A stretch of DNA of 5,680 nucleotides, from contig PWYO01000058.1 in NCBI GenBank assembly GCA_003567835.1, positions 1-5,680 of the forward strand, written 5' to 3'. The position numbers were made by a program, and so were the translations under genes. The notes beneath the pieces are model-generated. The model saw only the letters and a list, made by a program, of their open reading frames with translations. It did not search any database and was not told the origin of the DNA. This document shows, piece by piece, positions 5,568 through 5,680 of the stretch (positions within the stretch are counted from its first letter, which is position 1; each line of letters begins with the position of its first letter). This stretch comes from Actinomycetota bacterium (lineage in GTDB: Bacteria; Actinomycetota; Humimicrobiia; Humimicrobiales; Humimicrobiaceae).

Positions 5568-5680
5568 TCACACCAGGGTAATGGCAATGCCCATGGCCTG
5601 TATCTTCTTAACAATCTCTCTATCCAGGCCCTTATCGGTTATGACGGCATCCATTGCCTCCAGGCCGGCCACATTGATAT
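5568..5680 (-). CDS. DeoR-family transcriptional regulator, C-terminal end only
   Basis: Only the last 36 residues before the TGA at 5568-5570 are in the window; the gene starts beyond the right edge. The tail INVAGLEAMDAVITDKGLDRE followed by IVKKIQAMGIAITLV matches the conserved end of DeoR-type sugar-phosphate sensor domains, where a strand with (D/A)xxITD is followed by a helix and a final strand ending G(I/V)xxxxV. Such regulators have an N-terminal helix-turn-helix and a sensor domain related to ribose-5-phosphate isomerase, and usually repress sugar catabolism operons until a phosphorylated sugar binds. Its position upstream of, and co-directional with, the ABC operon makes it the best candidate regulator. 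No terminator was seen between it and the operon promoter. The short fragment limits certainty. Confidence 0.75.
   Translation of the reverse strand, partial: INVAGLEAMDAVITDKGLDREIVKKIQAMGIAITLV

Overview
The window reads almost entirely on the minus strand. It holds most of a carbohydrate-uptake locus from an anaerobe-like, low-to-moderate GC bacterium. From right to left the order is: the last 36 codons of a DeoR-family repressor (5568-5680); a long gene-poor gap (4855-5567) with a strong sigma70-type promoter; a lipoprotein sugar-binding protein (3742-4854); an RbsC-type permease (2433-3407); a single-domain sugar ABC ATPase (1578-2375); a degenerate amidohydrolase-like protein (652-1452); and an intact-looking amidohydrolase that runs off the left edge (1-659). 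The Cys-lipobox binding protein with a repetitive acidic linker, the AT-rich spacers and the Shine-Dalgarno sites suit a Gram-positive or deep-branching lineage (Bacillota, Atribacterota or OPB41-like). This placement is inference only; no marker gene is present.

The likely logic is as follows. A DeoR-type regulator, which usually senses a phosphorylated sugar, controls a three-part importer. The imported compound or a derivative is then handled by the amidohydrolase pair. Metal-dependent amidohydrolase-2 enzymes include sugar-lactone hydrolases and decarboxylases, but the substrate cannot be read from sequence.

The most unusual points are these. (1) The two adjacent, 8-nt-overlapping amidohydrolase genes differ sharply: one keeps the HxH and later histidine motifs, while its partner has lost essentially every expected metal ligand. 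(2) The 334-nt gap between binding protein and permease holds a 99-nt element closed by a perfect 12-bp inverted repeat, plus a 9-bp inverted repeat spanning the binding-protein stop codon. These may set the expression ratio of the two genes. (3) The promoter of the binding-protein gene has near-identical 13-bp direct repeats, 20 bp apart, just past the predicted start of transcription, and a hyphenated dyad upstream of the -35. (4) The mature lipoprotein begins with seven 5-residue EPVVD-type repeats whose codons have diverged synonymously. (5) The DeoR-to-operon gap contains a short sequence resembling a transposon or REP-type end, and possible remnants of a decayed gene.

I saw no rRNA, tRNA, CRISPR array, intact insertion sequence or recognisable riboswitch.
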